A stretch of 64,000 bases of DNA from positions 124,001-188,000 of the forward strand of contig CAJFCJ010000019.1 of assembly GCA_904063045.1 (NCBI GenBank), read 5' to 3'. The notes beneath the pieces are model-generated. The model had not been told where the DNA came from and ran no database searches. It worked only from the letters and a program-made list of their open reading frames with translations. The position numbers and the translations under genes were made by a program. Of the stretch, positions 23,101 to 34,581 are shown piece by piece (positions within the stretch are counted from its first letter, which is position 1; every line of letters starts with the position of its first letter). The DNA is from Dimorphilus gyrociliatus (Eukaryota > Annelida > Polychaeta > Dinophilidae).

Positions 23101-24327
23101 AAAAAAAACTGTGATTAAAGAGATAGGAGAAAAATATTTAACTGATTTATTAGTAAAAATTGACCGGCAAATTTATATAAGGAATTCTTAAGTAGCCTTT
23201 GAACTATTTAGTTATGAAAGAAAGACTTCCTTCCTTGTTAGTGGATAAGATCAAAATAGTACAAAGCTATTTTTCCATTTCCCACGCGAAAATTGTAAAA
23301 AACAAGTTTTCTGTATGTTGACTTGTCCAAAATAAGGTTCTATCGAAAGTTTATTCATATCATAACGACTTTCCAGTAATAGGTACATAAAGTAAAAAGG
23401 TTCGATCTTTTTTGGTCCATTCAATGTCAATATATTTTGATTAAGACCCAAATAGAATTTCTAAGCGATATGTGTTCAAGAAAAGTTTATTAGTTAAAGA
23501 AAAAAGGCCAATTTAAGCGCTAAATAATTATAAAGTGGTGTTCATTTAAGCATGTTCACTCTTTTCATTCTGTTCAACTGGAATATTGAGAATATTCAGC
23601 GAAACGATAAAAGATAAAAGTTATTGCCCATTTGCTCTAACAAAGAAGTTTTTCAATTACAATTTAAAGAAGAGGAAATTTCAAAGTTTGGAAAAATCAC
23701 ACCAAAGTAAAAAAGGAATATTTTTAGACTTTTTGAGTGCTTGGTCACGAACATAAAAAGTAAAAATTTTCCAATGAAATAATAACTTAGAGGATAGCAG
23801 CAGCCGTCTAATTTACCAATGAGGTGTATTGATTTGTTGAATCTTTCTTTCCTGAATTTGTAAGGAATCAATACTTATCAAGGGCTGCCTGGTAACTATT
23901 AGGAATTCTCTTTTCCCGAGTATTGAATGGTAGGCTATACGCTTCTAGTTGCGTGAAAGAATAGGGGCACGTGTTCGATGAAAAGCGGCGGGTGCGCTTT
24001 AGAACGACATGTACCTGAGTCGGACACCTGTCGACGCTTTCAGAACGTTGCATGGACGCTGTGAGACAACAGTGAAATCGGGCCGTTTTACTCAATCGTA
24101 CTAAGCTTACCGAATAATTGTCGGTCTTGTTTGATGGATTAACAACTGCTTTCAAGGTGACGGTGTCTGGCAGCATTGTTTAAATTTCGTTTAACTCGTG
24201 CCAACCAAACTGACAAATTAACGCGTTGGGTGTATTTGCGTTGAGGTACGAAAGGTGGACACAACACAAAGATCAACGTATTATTTCCATCATTCTTGAA
24301 CTGTTCGTCTTTCGTGACAATTGTCAG
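20145..24327. other. 4.2-kb gene-poor region upstream of FBXO41-like and ASPP-like genes
   Basis: The two flanking genes diverge, so both promoters lie here. A CT-rich tract occupies about 20812-20850. A YY1-like AAAATGGCGGC is at 22123-22133, with a strong GTATGT donor near 22219, so a non-coding or 5' UTR exon is possible. GC content rises noticeably at about 23940-24180, just before the first candidate ASPP exon, as at a promoter. Several open frames of 60-100 codons are present (for example 23868-24176 minus) but none is recognisable. Confidence 0.4.
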
Positions 24328-27300
24328 ATGGAGAATAGGATAAAGAGAGGTGATTTCGTAATAGCCGTTACTGGCTCTAAAGTATGCAAATGTCGCAATC
24401 GGCCTCCACTGAAGGATATTTCAAATAATTCCACAATCAATTTTGGAGAAAATGTTATTTCTTCAACACCTATTAAGGATATATATGATGACTTACCTTT
24501 TTCAAAATCTATTAAAACAGATAGGAGAAGGTGGAAAGCGGAAGAATACGAAAATGTCGTGGTATGTACAAACTTTTTATCTACATAGTTTGTTTCTGTT
24601 AAGTGTCGTTTCGTGTGCAATTAAATACGTGTCAAACTTACGGTACGTTTTAACGGAAAAGTTTCTGTTATCTTTTAAAGTTTCTAATTTAGTTTCCATT
24701 TAACGCATGGTAAATTTCTCCTACGTGAGGTGATTTTAATTGCATTATACGTTGCAACATACTTACTCCTTAACTGTATAAAAGAATATGCTGGGAATGA
24801 AAATTCAATCATTTGTTATAATCTTTTGGTGTAGAAAATTTATTTTTTAATTATAATCTTACTGCGAAACCTTACGACCTTTACATCGTATGTGTTTAGG
24901 TTCCTTATGTCAGTATATACGTAAGGCAAGCGTTTCCCGGGCTCCTCACAGCTTGATCATCAACTTGAAATGCTTGACAGTTTACACGTTCCATTTGTTA
25001 TTAAAACACCGTTTATGGTAAGAGCATTGTGTCAACGTACGTTCAATCGATTTCCGGTGAATAATCGTACGTCTCCCTAAAGATTTTAAATTCGCTGTGT
25101 ATGTAAATGCTGGGGCAATTTTGGGAGTTTTAGTAGGTCAATTAACTTATTGGTAAGATAGTGTCACCCAAAAGGAGCCCCTCAGGTGCGTTGATTGTAA
25201 ACAGCTGCCGCCGCCACCGCCATTCTTTTACCTACGAGCGAATAGAGTGTATGTTTATGCTGTAATCTCGATTTCTGGATTATTTTCATCGGTTAATCCT
25301 ACTTCCGCTGAATAATCATTAATCAATATTCATCCAATTGTCAAAAAATGAGTATAATTGTAATCAACCGCTGAAAGATAATTGGTAAATAGACAAAGCG
25401 TTCAAATCACTGATGAACAGGATTGGAAACGGATGAGAAATACCGGGGATTTTCGTAATTGGGTGAGCAAATAGAATAATAAAAACTCATGATTAATTTA
25501 ATCTTAAAGTATTATTGTCATTTTAAATCAGTGTTTTATTATAAATTAACTGTAGATCAGGTCATACTGTAGTAATTGATCTGTATGTTGCTTATTCTGT
25601 TTCCGTTGGATAGTTCTGACTGAGATTAGTTTAATTATGCTCTTTTTTTAAATATAATTTGTTTGTTACGCCTCTGAATTCTATGCGTATAGCTTGCATA
25701 CTCGCAACACTTGAATAGGTACTTTTTAATTATCTGGTGAAAATACTCTTGAAAATATCAATGCTCCCAAAATGCCAGTAATATCGCCCCATGCCATTCA
25801 TACAAAAAAGGAAGTCGGCAAGGAAAAGAATAAACGAACGGTGGTATGTGACAATTTCAATGAAGGACATTGATTATTCGGACATTTTAGGTTTCGGTCT
25901 GATGCATCTCTTTAGGTTATATGCCACAATTACCTTAAATATGTTTATCATTAATCTGTTAACGGGTAACTTTAATAAGATAAACTGTTTACAACTAACT
26001 GACTTTACCAATGATTTTATCAACCTTCCAAGGATTTTCAAGTAACAATAATACCATTGATATACAGTAAAAACTATTGAGTAGGTATAGATATTTGAAA
26101 AGGAATAAATCGATAATTTGACAGATTCAATCGAAATTCTTATTCATTTTCAGTTAGTTTTGCTAATGGTAGTTCTCTTTTCTATTGGGTTTGTTACATG
26201 TTGTACTTCAGTTACAATTTTAAATATTTATATTAATTGGTTTAAATTTTTGTGGTTTAAATTATACTAGACCTTGTTAAATGACAAGAATATGATTGTC
26301 GACCGCAAATGTGAAAGCTGGTCAGGTATTTTGTTGACTGACTAAGCGGCTTACAGCCCGAATGAACTATTGATTCTGTTCATATTATGTTTATGTTTGT
26401 TCGATTGCACTTGAAAATAGGTGAACCGTCATTTTCTCTACTATAAATAATTTTGTAGTACTATGTTTCTATTTTAATTCTTATTTTTTACATCTTAATT
26501 CTATTGAAGTCTGACAGAATGTGTTTTTTTTAAAAAAAAAGGATAGTGTTTGAACTAAACTAGAAGTGTGAATCGAATATTGCGCATCTATTTTGTTTTC
26601 TCTCCATATTTGCTATATCTTTGAGGTATTGTAGACGAAGATGTCTGTCAATGCTTAGTTTCTGAAAAGGTCACGAATCGTTGATTCTATACATGCCTGA
26701 TTTAAATCACAGAACACTACGGTATATTATTTTCCGCCTGCTTATCTATCCAACACGCACCATATGTTTAGTTTTATTTTTCCTTTGGATAAAAGAAATG
26801 CCGAACTTTAAAAGTCTCGTGATCTTTCCGCTTGATATGAATTTTATAAACAATTTTTAACAATTGTCTTCCGCAGATGGCGCCCGGAACTGCCGTTGAG
26901 ATGTCGTTAAATGAGCTCCAGCAGATGGCTGATAGGCAGGAACAACAAATACAAACTCAACAGCAAATGCTTGTTGCCAAAGAACAAAGACTAAAATACT
27001 TGAGACAACAGGTCAGGAATTGTTTTCAATGCAAATTCAATGAAACACTTTCAGTTCACGCCTGAACTTGCAAAAATGTTACTTTCATCAAGTAAACGAA
27101 CCTTTAAATTCCTCGTGTTGCGTCACACTATTGCGTATGATATTAAAACAGATTACACACAATATAGCTCTTCATATGTGCACGTGTCTTCTTTCTTAGA
27201 TAACTTGACACGCGCTGCTGTATAATTTCCAGAGATATTATCGCATAAAGAAAAAGCGATAGGCATATTCAACTAACGAATTGACTTATTGTTACAGGAA

Positions 27301-30300
27301 TACCTTCAAAGAAAGCACCAAAACGAAGATACCGAAAGAAGAAAGCAATTAGAGCGTATAGAAATACAAGAACAGAAGTTAAGCAGGATTCAGGGTTTGA
27401 AAGGAGAACATCTCCAGCGAATAGCAACAAACGATAAATTACGTAAGTAATCAAGAATACGCGTACTCCCAATATTAGCATAAATTAGCTATAATAATAC
27501 GAGCTTAGATCATCTAAAATGAGTAGTGAAACCTTTCTAAAGTATTTTTTCAACTGCTGTAATTCTCGCATCTCTTACTTGCGTTGTTTTTCATCTACAT
27601 TTCGTTAATTAGCAGCTTAGTTGCATGTTAATTATACCCAAACAAACGCAAACATTGTTTATATATCGTCTGTTTTAACATCTGTGGAGTATTGTAATTT
27701 ATGCACAGCGTGCTAGACTTTTTCAGTATAATGGTAAACTGTCGGTGACTTTTTATTTAAAAAGAGCTGCTGATTGTTATCATCTTTGTAAAATGAACTA
27801 TATAAAAGTTTTTTTTCGACTCTCAGCTATTTAAATTAATCCTATTTATATGTTATTCCTTTTAAAAAATGCTTTGTTATTGACATTGCACATCTATTTT
27901 TAGGTGAAGAATTAGAAAGGATGAAATCTATTTTTTCTGCTAAAGAAAAAGAATTGATGGCAGCCGTGGCAAAAGTAGAAGAGATGAGTAAACAGCTTGA
28001 ACAAATACGAAGTCATAACGCTAATGAATATTCATCGGAAATTGAAAAACTAAAACGGGAATTGCATGTAAGTATTCTTCAAGTATCTTCTTGTAGGTCT
28101 TTCCTTGTAACAATTTCCTTTTGTTTTTTTTTTCTCTTTGTATATTGTTCAGTCAGAAATATTCTTGATAGTGTGCTATAACTTCATAAGTCATTTAAAA
28201 AAATGTTGCGAGATTGATAATTTCGGTTTTTTTTTTATAAGTTCGTGCTTCAAAAGTTGTCAAAATCCTATGAAAATAAGTTCTTGTAATAAAGATAATC
28301 GGACGTTGACTTGGTGGCGCTGCCACCATGAAACGTTTGTAGTTATAGACGCATATGACGCCCGGCGTTCGTCTAAGTAACAAATCAAACAATTTATCCG
28401 ATGAGTTTGTTAGGTTTATTCTCTAATGTTGAACATATGGCGTGAATGTTTCTCATGGTGTAAAAAGCTCTGGTGTTCTTAGTGCATATTTACTAAAAAG
28501 GAGTGGATTTGGAAAGTTAACAATTTACTTTTCCTGATATAACTTGAAACAAACATTTACTTTCAAGTCTTTGTAAAGTAAACTAGATTGGATGAGATAA
28601 AGAGAATTTTGTAGCTTTATCCTTTTTTGTTATACTTTGCAAAAAGGAAAGAAAATGGGCTGTAATTCTTCGCAATTACGAGATAAGGTATAAAGTTTCG
28701 TTAAAGAAAGTGTTATAGAAGTATTATTTACGAAAGAGTGCCGTATTCCTGCTATATATGTGAATATATGAAAATGATTTATAACCCGTTAAATTTTCTT
28801 TATGAATTGTATTGGTTCATCGCCTTTCTATTTATTCACAGTTACAAAATAGTTTCTTCTATTTTTAGCGTCTTTTCTTGAATAACATAGCCTTTTATGT
28901 TTACCCAACCTTTTTGTAATCGATGACATTTGTTTAATGGACCATGAGTTGAGAATTTTCTATTTGTACCTCTATAATCTCTTGAAAATTAAATTTAATG
29001 GTTGTGTCATTTTACGACAGTTACGGAACAAACTAAATGAACAAAATAATGCTAAATTAGCCTGCAAACGCAATGAGCTGTCTACTAAGAAGAACGAAAT
29101 GGCTTTTCTAGACCAAAGAATAGAAGAAATGCAGGTAGTTTCAATTTTTTTACTGAAATTACTATATTTACAAAGGATTAATGTGTTTCCACGAATAGGA
29201 GAGATTAAAGAAAAAAAAGGTAGCACAAAATCAAAGGACGAAAGAGCGAGTGAAAAGTCAAACAAACATTGCAGCAGTGGAACCTATTATGAAAAAGATT
29301 GAAAATAACACCAATTTAATTAAAGGCGATGAGAAACATAGTATTCGTCCTACAAAAGTAAAGTCATCATCAACATCGTCTACAATAACAATGTCTAATC
29401 TTAAAACTGACACACCACCTACCGGCCAACAAAGAATGACAAAAACAAGCGTTTCATCTCTGCCACTGACCAATGAAACAGAAAAAAAACATAACGGGTT
29501 TTCACCTAATTCTTCCGCGTATGTGCCAAAGCCATATGCTGGGAAACTTCCACAAAATTCGCCACCACATGCTCTTCAACCGTCTCCAGATTTTGCATCG
29601 CCTAAAACATCTACACCTATAAGCAATGGTAGAATTCCAAAACAACCTCCTCCGACTGCTCCTCGACTTAGGGTGAATCGGGACCGTGAGTTAATTACTG
29701 CAACTAATCAACCCTCCAATAGTGAAACTGCTACGACTGGAAAATTGCTTAGCGACTCAGTCGAACCTCATGGTAGAGACCCGCCATCGCCTGCCTCGAG
29801 CGGCGCCAGCCAAACTTCAAATCACTCAAATGGCCATGGTAGTCAAACCAGCAATCAAACAAGCTCGTCTGGTTATGTTTCCGAGAGTAAAATTGAAAAA
29901 GATGTAACTTTAACAAATGCGTTGGATGTCCTTAAACAAGCACCGATGACTTCTTCAATCAGTTCTAATAGAAATCGTTTTGCTCCAAGGTCTGTCATAG
30001 CTAATGCCTATATGAACAAGTTGACAGCTTCTACTGCAGCTAATTACAAACAAAACACAGAACGGTTATACAGTGATTTTTATACCATGTTAAAGGAGAA
30101 AAAGTCAGAAAATAGTTCCGAAAGTGAAGAGATTAATGTCTCTGCTCACCTAAATGAGGAGCCAGTGGCTTCTGCTAAATCTGATAATGATACCTCACCC
30201 CAAGAACAATTAGACGGAAATTATAAAGCTACTCGTCGAAGAACGTCCTCGGGGACAGTTTCTCCTAGTGAATGTGAAGAACCTAACGAAGGTGAACCGG

Positions 30301-31226
30301 AAATGATAGTCAGCAACTCAAATTTGAGACGTAGACGAAGAGGAAATTTAAAAAGTATTAGAGGATTCGGTACAAAGTCTCGTCGTGTGTCTTTTGATCC
30401 TTTAGCACTTCTTCTCGATGCTTCTTTAGAAGGCGAACTAGAGTTGGTAATGCGATCGGCGAAGGAAGTCCCTGACGTGTCAGCTCCAAACGATGAAGGA
30501 ATAACGGCTCTACACAATGCTATTTGTGCTGGTCATTTAGAAATTGTCGAATTTCTTGTTAAATTTGGAGCTAACGTTAATGCTCCTGATAGTGACGGTT
30601 GGACACCTCTTCATTGTGCTGCTAGCTGTAACAATTTACCGATTGTAAAATTTCTGGTCGAAAACGGGGCTTGTGTATTTGCCACAACGGTTAGTGACCA
30701 AGAAACAGCAGCTGATAAATGTGAACAAGAGGAAGATAACTTTGACGGTTGCAGTAAATATTTATATGGTTGGTATTGAATTTCGTGCTGTCGCCTAAAA
30801 AAACTATTTTTATTTTCCTTTCAAAGATTTACAGGAAAAACTTGGAATAATTAATAACGGTGAGGTTTTTGCTGCTTTTGATTACGATGCTCAGCATGAA
30901 GATGAACTTGATATGAAAGAAGACCAAAAACTAATTGTGATAAGAAAAGGTGATGATCAGGAAAAAGACTGGTGGTGGGTTAAAGATGGCAATAAAAAAG
31001 GATATGTACCTAGGAATTTATTAGCTGTAAGTATTACTATACATTTACTCCTTGTAAAAGGAATTTGTAATTATAACTGATTTATTATCAACCATAGTTA
31101 CATTGCCGTCCCGAACCAAATCGCGAGGCTGGACCTCCTTTTTTATTAGCGTCTTCTGCCCTGCCTGAATATAGGGGCTCACCAACAACTATAGATATTG
31201 GTGACGAAGGTTTATCGAGATGTTGA
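24328..31226 (+). CDS. TP53BP2: ASPP-family p53-binding / PP1-regulatory protein (PPP1R13 type)
   Basis: The core exons are 26877-27011, 27298-27442, 27904-28067, 29021-29134, 29199-30768, 30827-31026 and 31098-31226. With the first candidate exon 24328-24561 the protein is 896 aa. ASPP proteins bind p53 and protein phosphatase 1 and act at junctions and in apoptosis. Exons 2-5 encode the ASPP coiled coil ([41 protein letters not shown]). Exon 6 has a disordered proline-rich part, the RVxF PP1 site inside [19 protein letters not shown], and ankyrin repeats ([32 protein letters not shown]). Exon 7 is the SH3 domain ([33 protein letters not shown]). A short tail follows. No N-terminal ubiquitin-like/RA domain is recognisable. 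Acceptor choice at 30827 (TCAAAG|A) is fixed by the Y-x-x-QEKLGI junction. The 5' end is uncertain: three ATG exons (24328, 25433, 25772) all reach exon 2 in phase 0, and exon 2 itself opens with ATG. Confidence 0.88.
25433..25462 (+). CDS. Candidate alternative first coding exon of the ASPP-like gene
   Basis: An ATG opens ten codons ([10 protein letters not shown]) that end at TGG|GTGAGC, a good donor in phase 0. That is the same phase as the coiled-coil exon at 26877. Splicing would give a short N-terminus. There is no transcript support, and short ATG-to-donor frames can arise by chance. Confidence 0.2.
25772..25843 (+). CDS. Candidate alternative first coding exon of the ASPP-like gene
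   Basis: The exon runs from ATG through 24 codons ([16 protein letters not shown], then a basic stretch) to ACGGTG|GTATGT, a strong donor in phase 0 that fits the acceptor at 26877. It would make an 842-aa ASPP isoform with a lysine-rich N-terminus. A start downstream of the 24328 exon and nearer to the coiled coil resembles the short N-terminal isoforms known in this family. It has no supporting acceptor, so it would be a first exon. Confidence 0.3.
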
Positions 31227-32311
31227 AATCGTTTTTATTGTGAATGCTATAGGAAACTATTGTGTTCAAGATTTAAAGAAGAATAATTTTACATTTGAAT
31301 ATTCTGCAGCGTATTTATATTCGGATATACATTTACATGCGTGCTAGCAACGAATTTGCACAGTTTAATATGTAAGTGTATACTTACTATATACATTATT
31401 TTAATGTATATATGTAAATAAATATAACATACATATCTGCGTTTCTCAAACTGTGAACAAAAATCGTCAACAAAGGTGCTTTGTACAATTTTTTGTTTTA
31501 AAAATATTTTGTCGTTTGATACGAATTATTAAAAGAAAGAGTTATTTCATTATCTTCTGAGACAAATTTATTGAAAATTATGTTTGTTGATTTTATTCCA
31601 ATGTTTAATACGTCTTGTCCCATGTATTTAGTTTGTACGAAAGAAAGCGTTACATGTGTTTCTATTTGCTAATAAATGCACTGCAATTAATCTATTTGAT
31701 AAGTATATATTAAATTATCATTTCCCCGAACAAAGTTATTTGTTTTTCTTATTTGGCTTTTTAATGTTTACAAACGAAATAAGAAATAAGAATAAATAGA
31801 GAAAGTTGAGTATAAATTTGTGGTTTATGTCTCTAGTATTCCTGTATTATCGTTAGACGTATTTAGAAATGGAAATCTGAGAATATTTTTCACTAAGAGT
31901 ACTTAATAAAGAAAAAAGAGAAAGTTGATCTATGACATATATATATTTAAAAAACAGCGGCTTTAGTCAACTTTAGCAAATCTTATTACATTTAGAACTT
32001 CCTAAAAATCAATTCTCTCTTTTATCTTTTATTAGAACGAATATCAGAATAGAATGTATATATATATATGTTGAATCATCAGAAATTCGCCATTTTCTTC
32101 GATAACAAATATTTATCACAACGATTTCTAGTTATTGCGTTATCCCTTGTATCTAAGGGCTGCAGGAAACTAAGTTAAACTGGTTTCAGGATCAGGTGAT
32201 ATTCTATTTTCTTTTATAACCTTAGTCTTTTATATTACAATGTCTCTTAATTTTTAATTAATAGATTGCAAGTAAATTAGTCTTTAATATTAGAGTCACA
32301 CTGATACGAGT
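31227..32311. other. 3' flank of the ASPP-like gene and 5' flank of SELENOW
   Basis: AT-rich sequence with AATAAA-like signals (31420, 31670) after the ASPP stop codon. No coding exon is recognised. It must also contain the promoter of the selenoprotein W gene, but no clear element stands out. Confidence 0.5.
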
Positions 32312-32798
32312 ATGAGTACTAAGACTGTACAAATTTTTGTTTTATTTTGGTAAGTGAACGATAATGCAGTGATTTTGTGAAATATTCATCCATATTTCTA
32401 TTTTACAGCGGAGTATGAGGTTATCGCCCGAAGTATGAAAGACTTCGGGCGGATATATTAACTACCTTTTCTGCTGATGAACTGGAATTTGTTAGTTAAT
32501 GATACTTAATGAAATATTTTTTTTGAAATTTTTAATTATTCTTAATTGTTTAGTCTTGCGAAGAAACACAAGAAAAGACAGGCTTTTTAGAAGTATCCGT
32601 TAACGGAGTTCTTGTGCATTCGAGGAAGGTCATAATTAATTTACTAATTTTTTAATAATAGCAAAATACAAATTAGTAACAATCTTAAGATAATTTTACA
32701 AAAACGTGTCTTCATCATAGGGAGGCGATGGCTACATAGATTCGGAACAAAAAATGCAAAAAATCTTAAAAGCCATAAGAGAAGCACAGACTCAATAA
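32312..32798 (+). CDS. SELENOW: Selenoprotein W (selenocysteine at in-frame TGA)
   Basis: Four exons, 32312-32349, 32409-32490, 32554-32628 and 32721-32798, make 273 nt and a 90-aa protein if TGA at 32416-32418 is read as selenocysteine. SELENOW is a small thioredoxin-fold (Rdx family) redox protein of the cytosol. The redox motif is C-G-V-U, with Cys13 and Sec16, inside FCGVUGYRPKY, matching YCGAUGYK in vertebrates. TGFLEVSVNGVLVHSRK and GGDGYIDSEQKMQKI match the C-terminal half. The first intron splits the Cys13 codon (TG|C), so the CxxU motif is assembled across a splice junction. The reading frame continues correctly through two more introns after the TGA to a TAA stop. A SECIS-like hairpin follows at 32935-32974. 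Ordinary gene finders would stop at the TGA and miss or truncate this gene. Confidence 0.93.
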
Positions 32799-32920
32799 AC
32801 TTTACTACTTTTCTAACCGAAAGTGAAAGGTACGAAAAAGTATTTCGTTATTGTTGTAAAAACCTATCCATAACAATTGAGTTGTTTTTTTAAATAACAG
32901 GTTTCTGAAAGATCAGTTTA

Positions 32921-32994
32921 TTGGACGACTATTTATGATGGCTAGAATCTAAATCTTGTTGGTTATAGCGTGATGTTTCTACTTGTTGGTCCAT
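32921..32994 (+). promoter_or_regulatory. SECIS element in the SELENOW 3' UTR
   Basis: The 5' arm has ATGA (32935-32938) and the 3' arm TGAT (32971-32974), the partners of the SECIS non-Watson-Crick quartet. Between them GCTAGAATC (32941-32949) pairs with GGTTATAGC (32961-32969), with one mismatch and one G-T pair, and leaves an apical loop containing the required AA (TAAATC at 32950-32955). Outside the quartet GGAC (32923-32926) can pair with GTCC (32988-32991) to form the lower helix. It sits 136 nt after the SELENOW stop codon. SECIS elements recruit SBP2 and the Sec-specific elongation factor so that UGA is decoded as Sec. Confidence 0.85.
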
Positions 32995-32998
32995 TAAA

Positions 32999-33246
32999 TT
33001 GTGCTTTTACTCCTTTTATCGTTTCGGACATATATTTTATTATTTTCGTTTAAATATGCTATATACTGTTAATTGAAATATCAGCTCTGCTAGTTATCTT
33101 TCTAACCGCTTATCCTAATCATAAATAAAAAATACTTCGAAAACACTTGAAAAATGTCCTAATTTCGATAAGCAAGCAAATGTTATCATCATGTATTGGA
33201 ACCAACTGTTTCTTCGCATAAAAAAGATACTTTCACCCCTTGCATC

Positions 33247-33277
<31 letters not shown>

Positions 33278-33371
33278 TATATATAAGAAACTTAGTATTG
33301 GGATGAATTGAACGTTATTTCTTAAGTATTTATTCAATATAATAACACAGGGTAACACATCGTTGATAATC
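32999..33371. repeat. Intergenic AT-rich gap with (TA)n microsatellite
   Basis: This stretch between SELENOW and the EF-hand gene holds a (TA)n run at about 33247-33288, broken once by an AG. It should carry the SELENOW polyadenylation site (AATAAA near 33123) and the EF-hand gene promoter. No coding exon is seen. Confidence 0.6.
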
Positions 33372-33456
33372 ATGTTGGCTATAACGTTCTTTGCTCTTAT
33401 TGTGTCTGCATCGGCGTTTAGAGAATTGAATGGGTAAGAGAGTATTTTCTTTATAA

Positions 33457-33495
<39 letters not shown>

Positions 33496-34549
33496 TCTCC
33501 AGGCTTTTATATGTAGTTGAATAAAAGTTGCAACACCTGGTAGCCTCTTTTATTCCCTGGATTACGTTGTAATTTTTTCCTAATATATAGACCGATTGTA
33601 TCTAAATTTTGGGATATGATGAACAAAGATCCGAATGGAGATGTATCTGATGATCAAATAACGGAATTCTTCAAGAGATACGAAAGACAAGGTTGTGTCC
33701 TATTTTGTTTTGTATTTTTAAGCTCTTTCTATTTTCGTCTTCTAAATCTTTTCCTAGAACCTAGTCAATACGAATTAGAGGTTGATGAACAAGATTTTAC
33801 ATCGGGAACCAATAATTGGATGAGTGAGTGAAGGAAGTTTCCTTATTATTCTTTATAATTCTGTTTTTCTTCTCCCTAAATAGACGATTTTGAAGTAAAT
33901 GACGAAGTTACCAGAGCTTATTTCCGAGTTTTGAGTTTGGATGCTGCAACGGAATTGTTGATTACTGAACGTGATACTAACATTATTGCAGCTTGGTGCG
34001 ACGAAGAGGGTCGCGGACTCGTTAACGAAGCAGAATGGAAAACAAACTTTCCCGGCGTATGTTGATATTCGCCTTATAAGATAGACAGATAGGCACTTAG
34101 AATATTTTCTTTATTAATAATACTTAACTAAATCCCGTTTAGCTTCTACGAGCTATTTCTTGGGGTGTTATGTTCGTGCGCTACGACGCGAATAAAGACG
34201 AAAAAATCGATAGAGACGAATTCAATACGATTTTTAGAGCTTGGGATTCGAATGGCGATGGTTCAGTTACATTAGACGAATTTACAACCTTCTGGACAAC
34301 TGGTTCTTACGGATCGCAAACTGAAGCCGAAAAAGTACATGGCGCTCTAGATTTTAACAGTGATGGTGTTATAAATCAGGATGATGTTGATACTTTGTAT
34401 TCGCTTATTGACTCGAATTCAGATAATTTATTAGAGTTCGATGAATGGACTACGGTAAAGTGATTTGTTGTAAAAAGGGAAAGAGCATTACAGCAAGTGT
34501 TTATTTATCCATTTTTCAGATCGATATAATTGTTGACGGTTTACCTTGA
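33372..34549 (+). CDS. Secreted EF-hand calcium-binding protein
   Basis: Six exons, 33372-33433, 33591-33691, 33758-33823, 33884-34056, 34143-34454 and 34520-34549, give 247 aa. The N-terminus MLAITFFALIVSASAF is a signal peptide. Canonical or near-canonical EF-hand loops follow: DANKDEKIDRDEF, DSNGDGSVTLDEF, DFNSDGVINQDDV and DSNSDNLLEFDEW. Two weaker loops lie earlier (NKDPNGDVSDDQI and DEEGRGLVNEAEW). The last three exons hold nearly all predicted Ca2+ ligands. The protein therefore probably binds Ca2+ in the secretory pathway or outside the cell, as in extracellular calcium-binding proteins known from annelids and molluscs. I cannot assign an orthologue. Intron 1 carries a long CT repeat. 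If the last intron were not removed the protein would end two residues after the fifth exon (VK, stop). The stop codon lies only 32 bp from the convergent GALNT stop. Confidence 0.8.
33459..33500 (+). repeat. (CT)n microsatellite in intron 1 of the EF-hand gene
   Basis: About 15 CT units followed by CTTT-rich sequence lie 25 nt after the intron 1 donor. The pyrimidine tract is on the coding strand. It is likely polymorphic in length. Confidence 0.85.
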
Positions 34550-34581
34550 AGTGTTTTCCTTGTCAAGTATTCTACGACCGA

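Noticed and set aside
23868-24176. 102-codon minus-strand frame starting MLPDTVTLKAVV
   Set aside because: No family is recognised and there is no splice or neighbour support; kept only as part of the GC-rich island finding.
29258-29473. Antisense frame within the ASPP-like large exon
   Set aside because: It is a shadow of the coding exon on the other strand.
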